64,000 nt of DNA from Platanthera guangdongensis (taxonomy: Eukaryota; Streptophyta; Magnoliopsida; Asparagales; Orchidaceae), in contig CM077151.1 in the NCBI GenBank assembly GCA_039583875.1, forward strand, positions 20,666,326-20,730,325, in the 5' to 3' direction. Below the pieces are notes generated by a model. That model did no database searches. It saw nothing but the letters and a program-made list of their open reading frames with translations, and was not told the DNA's origin. The position numbers and the translations under genes are program-made. Positions 20,214 to 30,089 of the stretch are shown piece after piece. Position 1 is the first letter of the stretch. Every line of letters begins with the position of its first letter.

Positions 20214-23200
20214 GCGGGCTGGACAGGGGCGTCGGGGAGCGCCGACTACAGCCACCCAGGGGGCAGCTACCCCCCCCCGACACCCGCCGACCTGGGCCGC
20301 CCAACACCCGCCGCATCCGGGCGTGCCGGCTGGAAGCGGACCAGGCGGTCCTTCCGCCACCCAGGAGAGGGCCGCGGCAGAGCCCTGGCGGACCCGCGAG
20401 GCTCCAGCAGTGCCCTTGCGACCACCGGGGGCTGTCAACGCCAATTTCGGAGGAAGAATGGGCCTTCTACCGACGCCACAGCACGTGGGAGGGCCGATGA
20501 GGTTCGGCAACGGCGAAACATGGCACGAACAGCCTCCCCGACAAGGATTTCAAGGCGGAGGACAGCAATGGGGCGGCGGCCAAGGGGGAGCGAACTTCCA
20601 TGACCATTACGGCCGACCACCACAGGGACCGGAGTTTAACGGGAGACACGGCGACATGCATCAACGACCCTACATGCCTCCGAAGAGAACTCGCATGAAT
20701 TTCCCTAAATTCCGCGGCGGGGATGCGTTGGAGTGGGTGCAAAAGGCTGAGCTGTTTTTCACTTATCAGGAGATTCCAGATGACCAGTGGGTGCAGTTGG
20801 CGTCCTTCCATCTGGAAGACGACGCATACCAGTGGGCTCAGTGGTTCATACGGGCCTACGGATACGCAACATGGGCCAACTTTGTGGAAGGGTTCGTGGC
20901 ACGTTTTGGGCCGTTGGAATACGAGGATGTGGAGGCCACGCTACAGAAGCTTCGTCAGAAGGGTACAGTGATGGAGTACCGAGCGGACTTTGAGAAGCTA
21001 GCAAACCGGGTCAATTGGGAGGAGAAGACGCTCCTCAGTTGCTTCATATCCGGCCTGCGGGATCATTTGAGGGATGAGGTCCATGCGTACATGCCGCGCA
21101 GTCTTAGTCATGCCATCAGTCTGGCGCGCATACAGGAGGAGCGCTTCAACCGACAGAAGAATCGGGCTCCACCAAGAGCCCCACCCATCCCAGCGGCAGG
21201 TAGAAGGGAGCAGGCACCGGCGGCTCGACCGACAGTGACGCGACTCACCTGGCCTGAGCTACAGGCCAGAAAGGAGAAGGGATTGTGCTTCAACTGCGAT
21301 GAGAAATACGCCCCGGGGCATCGCTGCCAAAAGGTGCAAGTCTTCATGCTGCGCGAGGAGGATGAGGAGGAGGACACCCCGGGCATCGAGGACGAGGAGG
21401 AGTTGGACTTGGCGGAGTTTGGAGTCTCGATTCAGGCCATGGAGGGGTGTATGGCCCCCCTCACTATGCGGATCAAGGGCAGGATTGGCAAACAAAGGGT
21501 CACCATCCTCATTGATAGTGGGAGCACCCACAATTTCATCAACCCGGAGGTGGCACTGAGGGCAGGGCACCCAGTAGACAAGAATGCGGCTTTCCAGGTC
21601 ATGGTCGCGGATGGTAGCAAGTTGCGGTGCGAAGGGGCACTGAAGGGAGTGGAGATACATCTTACGGGATATGTGTGTAGCACCGATGTCTACCTCCTGC
21701 CGATTAAGGGGTCCGATATGGTCCTTGGGGTACAGTGGCTCCGCCAACTACGGCGGGTGACTACGGACTGGGACCGCATGACACTGGAGTTCACGCAGCA
21801 GGGGACCGATTACTGCTTACACGGTATACGATCCTTCCCCCCCAAGGAGATCTCACTACGAAGTCTGCTGAGACTGGAGGAGCAGGGGAGTATGATGGCC
21901 ATGATACTTGGGGTGACGGCTGAGGGACCCGAAACACAGGTGGAGTCGGACCAGTTGCAGCTTCTTTTAGCACAGTTCGAGGATGTCTTCCATGAGCCAC
22001 ACACTCTTCCTCCGTCGCGCTTCCGGGATCACCAGATACAGCTGAAGACGGGGGTGGACCCTTCCAATATCCGTCCCTACCGCTACCCGCACGTTCAGAA
22101 GGCGGAGATCGAACGCAGCGTACGGGAGATGCTGGCAACGGGCATCATTCGGCCCAGCACCAGCGCGTTCTCTTCTCCGATCATATTGGTCAAGAAAAAG
22201 GACGGTTCCTGGCGATTCTGCGTCGACTACCGGGGGCTGAATAGCTCCACCATCAAGGACAAGTTTCCCATTCCCATGATTGAAGAGCTGCTGGATGAGT
22301 TGCACGGCGCAAGTCTGTTCACCAAACTGGACCTTCGGTCCGGTTACCATCAAATTCGCATGAAGGGAGAGGATGTCCATAAAACGGCGTTCCGCACCCA
22401 CGACGGGCACTATGAGTTCTTGGTGATGCCGTTCGGGTTGGCCAACGCCCCCTCCACCTTCCAGGCTGTGATGAACGAGATCTTCCGACCACTTCTGCGC
22501 CGGTATGTCCTGGTATTTTTTGATGATATACTAATCTATAGCAGGACTTGGGACGACCATTTGGAGCACGTGCGACATGTCCTCGCCACACTGCGGGAGC
22601 ACCGCCTATACGCCAAACGGTCCAAGTGCTCGTTCGGGCAGAGCGAGGTCGAGTACCTGGGGCACCTAGTGTCCGCCCGTGGGGTCCAGGCCGACCCACA
22701 GAAGATTGCTAGTATGGTGTCTTGGCCCCAGCCCACGACAGTGCGAGCCTTGCGTGGCTTCCTCGGCTTGACGGGATACTACCGCCGTTTTGTGAAGGAC
22801 TACGGCAAGATCGCTCGTCCTCTTACCCAACTGTTACAGAAGGATGCCTTCCAGTGGAGCACCGAAGCAGATGAGGCCTTCCGGGCCTTGAAACAGGCCA
22901 TGACGACTACACCGGTGTTAGCCCTGCCGGATTTCGCTAAAGAGTTCGTGGTGGAGACTGACGCGTCTGGCGTCGGCCTCGGGGCAGTTCTGATGCAGGA
23001 GGGTCGGCCGCTCGCATACTTCAGCAAGGCCTTGGCCCCTCGGACGTTGGGACTTTCGACGTACGAGAAAGAGATGTTGGCCATTATCCATGCAGTCGAA
23101 ATGTGGCGGCCCTATCTTTTGGGACAGCACTTCCAGGTCCGTACCGACCATCAGAGTCTGAAGCACTTCCTCGAGCAGCGTTTAGCGTCCCCATTGCAGC

Positions 23201-24900
23201 AGAAGTGGTTAACCAAGCTGATGGGGTATGACTACGAGATTGTGTACCGGCGGGGCCGAGATAATGTGGTTGCCGACGCCCTCTCCCGCCTACCAGAGAG
23301 CTCTCTCTCTCTCGTGTCGGGACCGGTCGTCACCACCTTGGACGAGATACAGGCAGAGGTACTCCAGGACCCCGAGTTATGCACCATTGTTGAGGCGCTA
23401 CAGCAGGGTAAGGAGACGGAGCCGGGCTATCATCTTCAGGGCCAGCGGCTTTACTTTCAGGGCAGAGTGGTCATTCCATCCGCGTCGCCGTGGCGGACAA
23501 CGATGATGCAGGAGTTTCATGCCTCTCCCACCGGCGGCCACGGGGGAATCCTGCGGACTCTTCAACGGCTTAGGGCCAATGTTTTCTGGAAAGGAATGCG
23601 GCGAGATGTGCAGCAATTTGTGCGGGAGTGTGAGGTTTGCCAGCGCCAGAAGTACGAGACCACATCACCAGCCGGGCTCCTCACTCCGCTAGAGATTCCG
23701 CACCAGGTTTGGGATACCATCTCCATGGACTTCATTGACGGACTGCCCAAGTCCCACGGCAAGACCGTCATTCTGGTGGTGGTAGACAAGCTCTCCAAGT
23801 ATGGTCACTTCCTGCCTTTGAGCCATCCGTACACCGGGGAGACAGTTGCAGAGTTATTTGCGCGGGAGATTGTGCGCCTCCATGGACTTCCGCGCTCCAT
23901 CATTTCCGACAGAGATCCGGTTTTTATCAGCAGTTTTTGGAAGGAACTCTTTCGGCTACAGGGTACCACGCTACGCATGAGCACCGCCCATCATCCTCAG
24001 ACTGACGGACAGACGGAGGTCCTCAACAGGGGGGTGGAGACTTACTTGCGGTGTTTTGTGATGGATGAGCCGCGCACGTGGACCCGTTGGTTGCATTGGG
24101 CGGAGTACTGCTACAACACGTCTTTCCACACGGCTAGCAAGCTCACCCCATTCGAGGTGGTGTACGGCCGTCCTCCCCCTACTTTGAGCTCTTATGAACC
24201 CGCCAGCACCGCTCTTCCAGCCGTGGAACGGACACTTCAGGACCGGGATCGCACCTTAGCCGTACTTCGGGACAATCTGCGGGTCGCTCAGGACCGCATG
24301 AAGGCGCAGGCAGACAAACACCGCACCGAACGGGAATTCGCAGTGGGCGATGAGGTTTTCCTCAAGCTCCAACCTTACCGCCAGCTGTCTGTCTCTCGGA
24401 GGGTCAATCAGAAACTCGCCCCACGTTACTACGGGCCATTTCGCATCCTACGCCGGGTGGGCCCTGTCGCATATACCTTGGATCTTCCGGCGGGGTCCCG
24501 CATCCACCCGACATTCCATGTCTCTGTTTTAAAGAAAAAGCTCGGGGCTTCCGTTCAGGCCAGCCCTTTCCTACCCGAGGCAACCAGCACGGGTGAGTTG
24601 CGGCCATCCCCCGAAACTATTTTGCTCACCAAGTGGAAGAAGTCGGGCACGGAATACCGACCAGCAGTGCTTGTCAAATGGCAGCAGATGGATGCAGCTC
24701 ACAACTCCTGGGTTGACTTGCTAGAGTTCCGAGAGCGGTTTCCAGACTTCCACCTTGAGGACAAGCTGGTGCTTGATGGGGAGGGGAATGTTATGCCCCC
24801 ACACCCGCTTGGGTTCTCGGGACATAAGTACTCACGACGGATCAAGGAGCGCGCTCAAGACAACGGGGCTGAACCATCCGGTTCAGCCCCCACACAATAA
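20077..24900 (+). CDS. Gypsy-2 gag-pol polyprotein with chromodomain
   Basis: Uninterrupted 1607-codon frame. The true translation start is uncertain because gag begins in another frame at 19851. Domains by residue from 20077: proline/glycine-rich linker; gag core from about 208; zinc knuckle CFNCDEKYAPGHRC at 404-417; aspartic protease LIDSGSTHNFI with D near 480; RT about 690-890 with VFFDDILIYS (first D near 816); RNase H with VVETDASGVGLGAVL; integrase H2C2 finger about 1155-1195; integrase triad D1218, D1278, E1314 (D-D-35-E spacing); GPF/Y region GPFRILRRVGPVAYTLDL; chromodomain about 1513-1560 with LVKWQQMDAAHNSWVDL. All catalytic residues are present. The frame runs through the polypurine tract and ends 112 nt inside the 3' LTR. 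Confidence 0.95.
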   Translation: MANRQPMEGQPAPETCSRAGSGPIRAARSPRASDRPPPGPERRPARRAGQGRRGAPTTATQGAATPPRHPPTWAAQHPPHPGVPAGSGPGGPSATQERAAAEPWRTREAPAVPLRPPGAVNANFGGRMGLLPTPQHVGGPMRFGNGETWHEQPPRQGFQGGGQQWGGGQGGANFHDHYGRPPQGPEFNGRHGDMHQRPYMPPKRTRMNFPKFRGGDALEWVQKAELFFTYQEIPDDQWVQLASFHLEDDAYQWAQWFIRAYGYATWANFVEGFVARFGPLEYEDVEATLQKLRQKGTVMEYRADFEKLANRVNWEEKTLLSCFISGLRDHLRDEVHAYMPRSLSHAISLARIQEERFNRQKNRAPPRAPPIPAAGRREQAPAARPTVTRLTWPELQARKEKGLCFNCDEKYAPGHRCQKVQVFMLREEDEEEDTPGIEDEEELDLAEFGVSIQAMEGCMAPLTMRIKGRIGKQRVTILIDSGSTHNFINPEVALRAGHPVDKNAAFQVMVADGSKLRCEGALKGVEIHLTGYVCSTDVYLLPIKGSDMVLGVQWLRQLRRVTTDWDRMTLEFTQQGTDYCLHGIRSFPPKEISLRSLLRLEEQGSMMAMILGVTAEGPETQVESDQLQLLLAQFEDVFHEPHTLPPSRFRDHQIQLKTGVDPSNIRPYRYPHVQKAEIERSVREMLATGIIRPSTSAFSSPIILVKKKDGSWRFCVDYRGLNSSTIKDKFPIPMIEELLDELHGASLFTKLDLRSGYHQIRMKGEDVHKTAFRTHDGHYEFLVMPFGLANAPSTFQAVMNEIFRPLLRRYVLVFFDDILIYSRTWDDHLEHVRHVLATLREHRLYAKRSKCSFGQSEVEYLGHLVSARGVQADPQKIASMVSWPQPTTVRALRGFLGLTGYYRRFVKDYGKIARPLTQLLQKDAFQWSTEADEAFRALKQAMTTTPVLALPDFAKEFVVETDASGVGLGAVLMQEGRPLAYFSKALAPRTLGLSTYEKEMLAIIHAVEMWRPYLLGQHFQVRTDHQSLKHFLEQRLASPLQQKWLTKLMGYDYEIVYRRGRDNVVADALSRLPESSLSLVSGPVVTTLDEIQAEVLQDPELCTIVEALQQGKETEPGYHLQGQRLYFQGRVVIPSASPWRTTMMQEFHASPTGGHGGILRTLQRLRANVFWKGMRRDVQQFVRECEVCQRQKYETTSPAGLLTPLEIPHQVWDTISMDFIDGLPKSHGKTVILVVVDKLSKYGHFLPLSHPYTGETVAELFAREIVRLHGLPRSIISDRDPVFISSFWKELFRLQGTTLRMSTAHHPQTDGQTEVLNRGVETYLRCFVMDEPRTWTRWLHWAEYCYNTSFHTASKLTPFEVVYGRPPPTLSSYEPASTALPAVERTLQDRDRTLAVLRDNLRVAQDRMKAQADKHRTEREFAVGDEVFLKLQPYRQLSVSRRVNQKLAPRYYGPFRILRRVGPVAYTLDLPAGSRIHPTFHVSVLKKKLGASVQASPFLPEATSTGELRPSPETILLTKWKKSGTEYRPAVLVKWQQMDAAHNSWVDLLEFRERFPDFHLEDKLVLDGEGNVMPPHPLGFSGHKYSRRIKERAQDNGAEPSGSAPTQ
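24777..24788 (+). promoter_or_regulatory. Gypsy-2 polypurine tract
   Basis: GGGGAGGGGAA next to the 3' LTR start TGTTATG. It is also coding (GEGNV of the polyprotein). Confidence 0.88.
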
Positions 24901-25121
24901 ACCGGCCGGGATAGGGGCTGAACCACTCCGGTTCAGCCCCACTTGAGGGGGGCCGGCCGGCCCCCTCTTTCCCCGGGTATTTATAGCCCGGGGATGCTTG
25001 GGATGATCATTCATGAACTATCAGGTATTCTCCTCCTCTACTCTCAAACCCTAACCCTAGTCTCTTCTTCTTCCCCTCTAGTTTCTCCTTTTTCCTCTCT
25101 ACTTCTTGCTAGATCGTATCA
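24789..25121 (+). repeat. Gypsy-2 3' LTR
   Basis: 333 bp, read as identical to the 5' LTR. Its first 112 bp also encode the polyprotein C-terminus and stop codon (TAA 24898-24900). Confidence 0.97.
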
Positions 25122-25126
25122 GATTC

Positions 25127-26639
25127 TCCGATCATGACGGCCCTCATAAAAATAAAATTTACAAAATTACAAAACAAAAATTCATAGATCGTCAATCCAC
25201 ACAAAATGGAAGGCTCCCGTTGTGATATCCCCGTTACTTCTGTTTGCACTTGGTCTACTATTTTCCTCCTTATTTTGTTCATTTTTCTCTTTTTTTCCTC
25301 TCCTTATTGTTTTCCTCCCATCTTTCAACTCATCCTCTTGACACACATTTCTCTCTTTTCTCCTTCCTAGTGTTACCTTATTCTCTCGTCATCCATACTC
25401 CAATTTTTAGCTATTCCTTATGCCTTTCAATTTTGCTCTACTCCACAATCCTTCATCTCTCTCTTTTTGGTTTTGCCCTTTTTTCTGATGTGAATTGACG
25501 CGCGAGGCGGAGCATGAGTTTTGATCTTGTTAAAGGCTGATTTTTCACCTGCCACATTTGGCGCCACCCAATGGATGGTCTGAGTCTGTGGCTATGTCCG
25601 GACCGGCATTGAGATATTTTCAGGTATTTGTTTTATTTTTTCATTTTTTCGTTTAGTGAGATCGGACAACAATCGTGTACGATCAATCATGTTCGTTCGA
25701 TGATTGCACTAAGTCATGTTTTTTTACAAATAAGAGATAGGGATATTTGTCATAGGCATCACAAGTTTTTTGGAGAGTTCTTTCTAAGATCCAGCGGTCT
25801 CTTCTCGCGGTACTAATTCTGTGAGGCCCTATGTGGCAACTCTTATGTATTCCCCTTTGTTTTTCATGTTTTTCCTTGTTCTCCACCCCTTCTTCCCATT
25901 CAAAACCCCTTCCGACCAAACATATAGCAACCGCCCACACCAAACCTCCTTTTCCCTGAGCAGAAACAATCCCGAGTCCCACCCACCCCGTCTACACCTT
26001 GCTTCCACCCCATTCAACAGCAAAAACCATCTTTATCGAGTCCCTTGTTGCCTCCGGTGAACAGCCCAAGTCACGATTGACCTCTCTTCTCTTCCAACGA
26101 ACATCCCACGCCTAATTCCCCCCCCCCCCCCCCCCCCCCCAGCTACCTACCAGGAACCCGGGTTCCGGGTCAGCTACCAATAGTTCTTCCTCCTGCTACC
26201 TTTCCCACGCCTACAAGGCTACAACCCAATCTTTCACGCAGTTGATCGCCTTTCCACCCACCCTCCCAGACCATTCCAGCCCACCCCAAGCTATACCCAA
26301 CCCCTCAACTCTAATACAACCCTATCCAAACCTCCATACAGCGCCCCATCCCATCCTATCCCATACATAAAACAACCACCTTGCCTCTCTAACAGCCACC
26401 AGATAGCTACTATTGCCGCTCTAACAGCCACCGGATAGCTACTATTGCCTCTCTGGATAACCTCCGCCAATGCTTCTCCAATCGGATCTCTACGCCATCT
26501 CCTACAGCCCTTTATTCATGAGTTTCTTGGTTGTATTGTGTTATTTACTTCAGTATTGCTGTATGGATTTGAATGCTCATATGTTCATAGATGTTTGGCA
26601 TTGCTAATATATTCGTTCTGTGATTGATCACCCTTGCAG
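25127..26639. other. Spacer with C-rich, G-poor tract 1
   Basis: No recognised gene. 25240-25490 is T-rich. 25840-26460 is strongly C-rich and G-poor, with a run of about 20 C at 26120-26140. The tract ends near a donor-like GTGAGT at 26653. A short LLYGFEC word at about 26557-26577 recalls plant LINE ORF2 and could belong to the LINE end at 27219, displaced by about 640 bp. Confidence 0.4.
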
Positions 26640-27218
26640 GATCTTTGTCGCTTGTGAGTGTTAGCTTTTGGTTCTCTAAGTGGAAGAAAGCTTAATTTGT
26701 TTCCATTTTAAATTATTTGCAACTGACTATGTTAATTGTGTGGGTTTTAAGCTTTAATTGGTCATGTTGGTCATAAGGACTCAAAGCTAGATCCACCCAA
26801 ATATCAATATGATAGTGTCTTGCACCGTAATGATGGAACCACCGCGTACCTTTTCTTCTCATTCAAAGCTAGAATCACCAAAGACAAATAAGTTGGTGGC
26901 TTGTACCCACAGCTAGAATACATTTTTAAGTGTTGAATTTGATATGGAACTTCGGTGGTTTTTCACCCAATGTTTTTATAAGTTATTCGCACTTTTTGAA
27001 TGCTTGTAAATGTATAGATCCTAGTGTATATATAGAATACATTTAAATAGATGTGCCAACAAAGTAGAAAAATTGATGGAGATCAATCACACCACATTTG
27101 AGCGATTTACAAAATCGATGATTTTTGGATTGTCGCATTGGTACAGAGATGTCATCGTAATCGTCGCGGTTTTTCGTATTTTTATGCACTTGTTTTATTT
27201 TTTTAACTTAGTGAATTG
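26640..27218. other. AT-rich spacer
   Basis: About 580 bp of AT-rich sequence. I see no gene, repeat or regulatory signal in it apart from the donor-like GTGAGT at 26653. Confidence 0.4.
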
Positions 27219-27620
27219 TGTACATGAGCAAAAAATGGGAGTTGCGGAGATGAGAATGCTTAGGTAGATGTGTGGGCACACGAGATTAGATAAAATTTGG
27301 AATGAATGTATCAGAGATAAGACAGGAGTAGCACCAATTGCAGAGAAAATGCGAGAAGCTCGACTAAGATGGTTTGGACACGTACAAAAGAGACCATTAG
27401 AGACACCAGTTAGTCGTTGTGAGAGTCTTGCCACTAGGCATGTTAAATGAGGGAGGGGTAGACCAATAAAGACTTGGAATGAAACTATAAAGAAAGACAT
27501 GATGTGCTTGGGCATTAGTGAGATTATGACAAAAGATAGGGCACGGTGGCGACAAAGGATCCATATAGCCGACCCCACTATAGTGGGATAAAGGCTTGAG
27601 TGTTGATGTTGCTGTTGTTT
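27219..27620 (+). pseudogene. LINE (non-LTR retrotransposon) ORF2 3' end
   Basis: Reads [67 protein letters not shown], then GRGRPIKTWNETIKKDMMCL and ARWRQRIHIADPTIVG. This is the well-known C-terminal end of plant LINE reverse transcriptase proteins, with three in-frame stops. The piece is short, as expected for 5'-truncated LINE insertions. Confidence 0.87.
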
Positions 27621-28027
27621 TATTTTTTGAACTTATATTTTGAAATTTATGTTAAATCACCCCATAGTGCATTTAAGGTCGTCAAATGATTTAATTTAAA
27701 TCCCTCTTTTATATCACAGTTGGCTAAGGAAAATAGCAGATACAAAGAGTAAGGTGTTTTGCAGAAGAAGCAGCTCGATCTAAGGTGTTGAAGTCCAATC
27801 CACTCTGACGTCGACTACAGGAGCCGCCTGCCTACCGCCACAGCTTGTCGCTACTCCTCTGGCCTCCAGCGAACTCGCCTGAACAACATCCAACTTCCGG
27901 CTTCTAAATCTAAGCTTGCCTCCGCTTTCCCCATCCTCCCTGGCATCGACAATTGTCCCTCCTGCGACAACCAAGCTCGGTTTTCCTCCATATAGTCTCC
28001 CAATTACCGCCTCCATCTACAGACGCA
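27621..28027. other. Spacer, C-rich tract 2 begins
   Basis: AT-rich to 27720, then increasingly C-rich. No gene recognised. Confidence 0.4.
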
Positions 28028-28386
28028 CCGCCGTCTCTTACATACCTCATCAACCCCCGCATCCGCTCACATACCGCTCCCAGCACCGTACAACCCTATA
28101 CAACCCCGAACAACCTTCCTCCTCTCTGTCTTAGCACCTTGCCGACCACCCCCACCCTTGAAGCCTCCCATTTTATCTCCATGCATCCATCCACCCTTAC
28201 CCAAGTATACCGCCGTCTCTTACATACCTCATCAACCCCCGCATCCGCTCACATACCGCCTCCCAGCACCGTACAACCCTGAACAACCTTCCTCCTCTCT
28301 GTCTTAGCACCTTGCCGACCACCCCCACCCTTGAAGCCTCCCATTTTATCTCCTTCATGCATCCATCCACCCTTACCCAAGTATAC
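28028..28386. repeat. 182-bp tandem duplication in C-rich tract 2
   Basis: Two near-identical copies starting CCGCCGTCTCTTACATACCT at 28028 and 28210. Differences are small indels (an extra CTATACAACC in copy 1, TTC in copy 2). It is non-coding, with about 20 consecutive C just downstream at 28437-28456. Confidence 0.92.
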
Positions 28387-29588
28387 TCGACCCCTCCAAG
28401 CCCCTTCCAGCCAATTATAGCCAACAAACAGCATGCCCCCCCCCCCCCCCCCCCCCAAAGCCTCCAAACAACAATATCTACACTCCAAGACAGCCACCCC
28501 ACCACCAAATACCCCTCCACCATTGACCCTGATTACTCTGTGAGTTTGCAACTTAGTTTAATTTTCCTTTACATTGCACAAATACTTCTATTATTTATTG
28601 CTAGTAATGTTTTGCTAAATTTATTTGCTTAGTTTCTTTTAATGGACTCATATGTATTATTTGCCTGATACTTGATATTTTAGTACTTTCAATTATATGT
28701 AGCTATTAATTGTCGCCTGATTAGAATCAATTGTAATCAATTATGGTTTTCTTATGCGAGTTTTAATTTTGTTATTTAATTGATTGCATGTTAGAGTAAT
28801 TGCATATTAAATCGTTTGCATTTGCATCGCATTAGGGTCAGCCATCATACGTTCATCGGATTGCGTGCGTGCATTCAACTACTCCTTCATTTTAGGGTTT
28901 GTCATGGTTCTATTACATTCGGCGTGGTTGCTTACATTGCATCTAGGGTTAGAAAATTACATGTCCGTCACCTGTAGATTCATCCAATGACAAAAATAAA
29001 CTGCATCTACATGCCTGTTTTTTTATTGTAACCAAGACATTTGGATTCTAGCCAGTAGTGGTATAGTACATTCGAACATAATTTTGAGAGTTATCTTGAT
29101 GATATATCTTTCTTTTTTTCATGTAAATATTATCATAAAATTATTTTTAAATGGAAGGTAAAAATTTCATGCCAACATAACCAAACCTTATAGTCAAAAC
29201 AGTTAAATGAATGCAGCATCTGAATTTTTAATTAGGACTACTCTTTGACGTAATTTCATAATACTACAACAATGCAATGTCCAATTCATGCAATAATTTC
29301 ATTGTCTATAAGAAATTTTGAAGGGGACAATCGAGAACATTCATTTCAAGTGGATAGTCAATCTAATTAAGAATTTTAGTTTTTTTAGGAATTTTCTGAC
29401 TGTTCATGATCCTCCTTAGTGTTTGTATCTATATATACAGTAGAGCTCTTTGCTAGAACGGTCCTGTCTCAAACCATAGAAGATATCTATCAAATTTCAA
29501 CCATCTACTATGGACTAGGAACTCCAATGAGAAAAAATGGGGAAGCAGACTAAAAACTTTAATAAAATTGTCTTACTAAAAGTTATAC
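28387..29588. other. C-rich end and AT-rich DGK intron sequence
   Basis: C-rich up to 28540, where a donor-like GTGAGT occurs. Then about 1 kb AT-rich without genes or transposon marks, probably original intron next to the DGK exon. Confidence 0.45.
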
Positions 29589-29656
29589 CTTGATGAAGGA
29601 TGGAAAAGACTTGCACAAAACCATCCTTGTGTGCAACCAAGCTTAGCATATGTACT
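29589..29656 (-). CDS. Diacylglycerol kinase, internal exon isolated between transposons
   Basis: A 68-nt exon (22 codons plus 2 nt) with acceptor TGCAATTCAG and donor GTATAA. It encodes [20 protein letters not shown] then SS plus a split arginine. Known DGK5-like proteins carry the same [13 protein letters not shown] block immediately before RNIAQLAKVKIM, which is exactly what exon 1716-1790 supplies. The split codon (AG + G) reads arginine across the 27.8-kb gap. The surrounding few hundred bases are AT-rich intron with no transposon hallmark. Upstream exons with the catalytic domain were not found in 29657-64000. Confidence 0.88.
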
Positions 29657-30089
29657 CTGAATTGCAAAGAAAAATTTGTTATTTTATCAAGATAATGCAA
29701 TTAAATTGTTTCTTCAACTCCTTCTAGCTGATAAACAAAATAATAATTCCTTTATATATTTAATAACAAGAGTAAATCTAGAAACGAATGTACCATAAGG
29801 GGCAGAATATTATAAATTTTTGCAGCTAGAGATATGCCTCTCATCCCGTATTCAACATCAAAAAAAACTAAAAAGGAAAGTGAGCTAATTCCCATTCACC
29901 TACCCCCAATTAGAGAGAGAGAGAAGGAATGGAGAGCAATAAAGCCATAATATTATTCATCCCTTAAAAGGATAAGTATTTATCTATACTATTAAATAAA
30001 GGAGGAGTCGTAGAGCTACTGTGACTGTTTTATTCTTCCCGCCGCACTGGCGTATGGAAGCGTGTTGCTCCCTTTCGGCGATTAGAAAT
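29657..30089. other. DGK intron upstream of exon 29589-29656
   Basis: AT-rich, searched on the minus strand for the preceding DGK exon without success. It ends at the GAAAT target site of LARD-1. Confidence 0.5.

Larger units (their letters stand above)
19489..25121 (+). mobile_element. Gypsy-2, recently inserted chromovirus (5633 bp)
   Basis: LTRs 19489-19821 and 24789-25121 are each 333 bp and read as identical base for base. The 5-bp target duplication GATTC is perfect at 19484-19488 and 25122-25126. PBS, gag, protease, RT, RNase H, integrase, chromodomain and polypurine tract are in the order of a Ty3/gypsy chromovirus. Identical LTRs imply a very recent insertion. The one visible defect is a frame change inside gag. 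Confidence 0.97.
1791..29588 (-). other. 27.8-kb transposon-filled intron of the DGK gene
   Basis: Defined by the donor at 29588/29587 and the acceptor before 1790, whose phases agree. It contains Copia-1, two autonomous-type hAT elements, one non-autonomous hAT, Gypsy-1, Copia-2, Gypsy-2, a LINE 3' end, four AT microsatellites and a C-rich tandem duplication. Such an intron must be removed for the downstream accessory domain to be translated. An alternative is that the gene is broken and not spliced across this distance, which needs transcripts to exclude. Confidence 0.75.

Noticed and set aside
19643..20500. 285-codon frame over the Gypsy-2 LTR and gag
   Set aside because: Overlaps gag in another frame in very GC-rich DNA, begins in the LTR and has no recognisable domain.
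27073..27267. Short frame upstream of the LINE end as a separate gene
   Set aside because: Its C-terminal part is LINE ORF2 and the rest is AT-rich spacer with no family.
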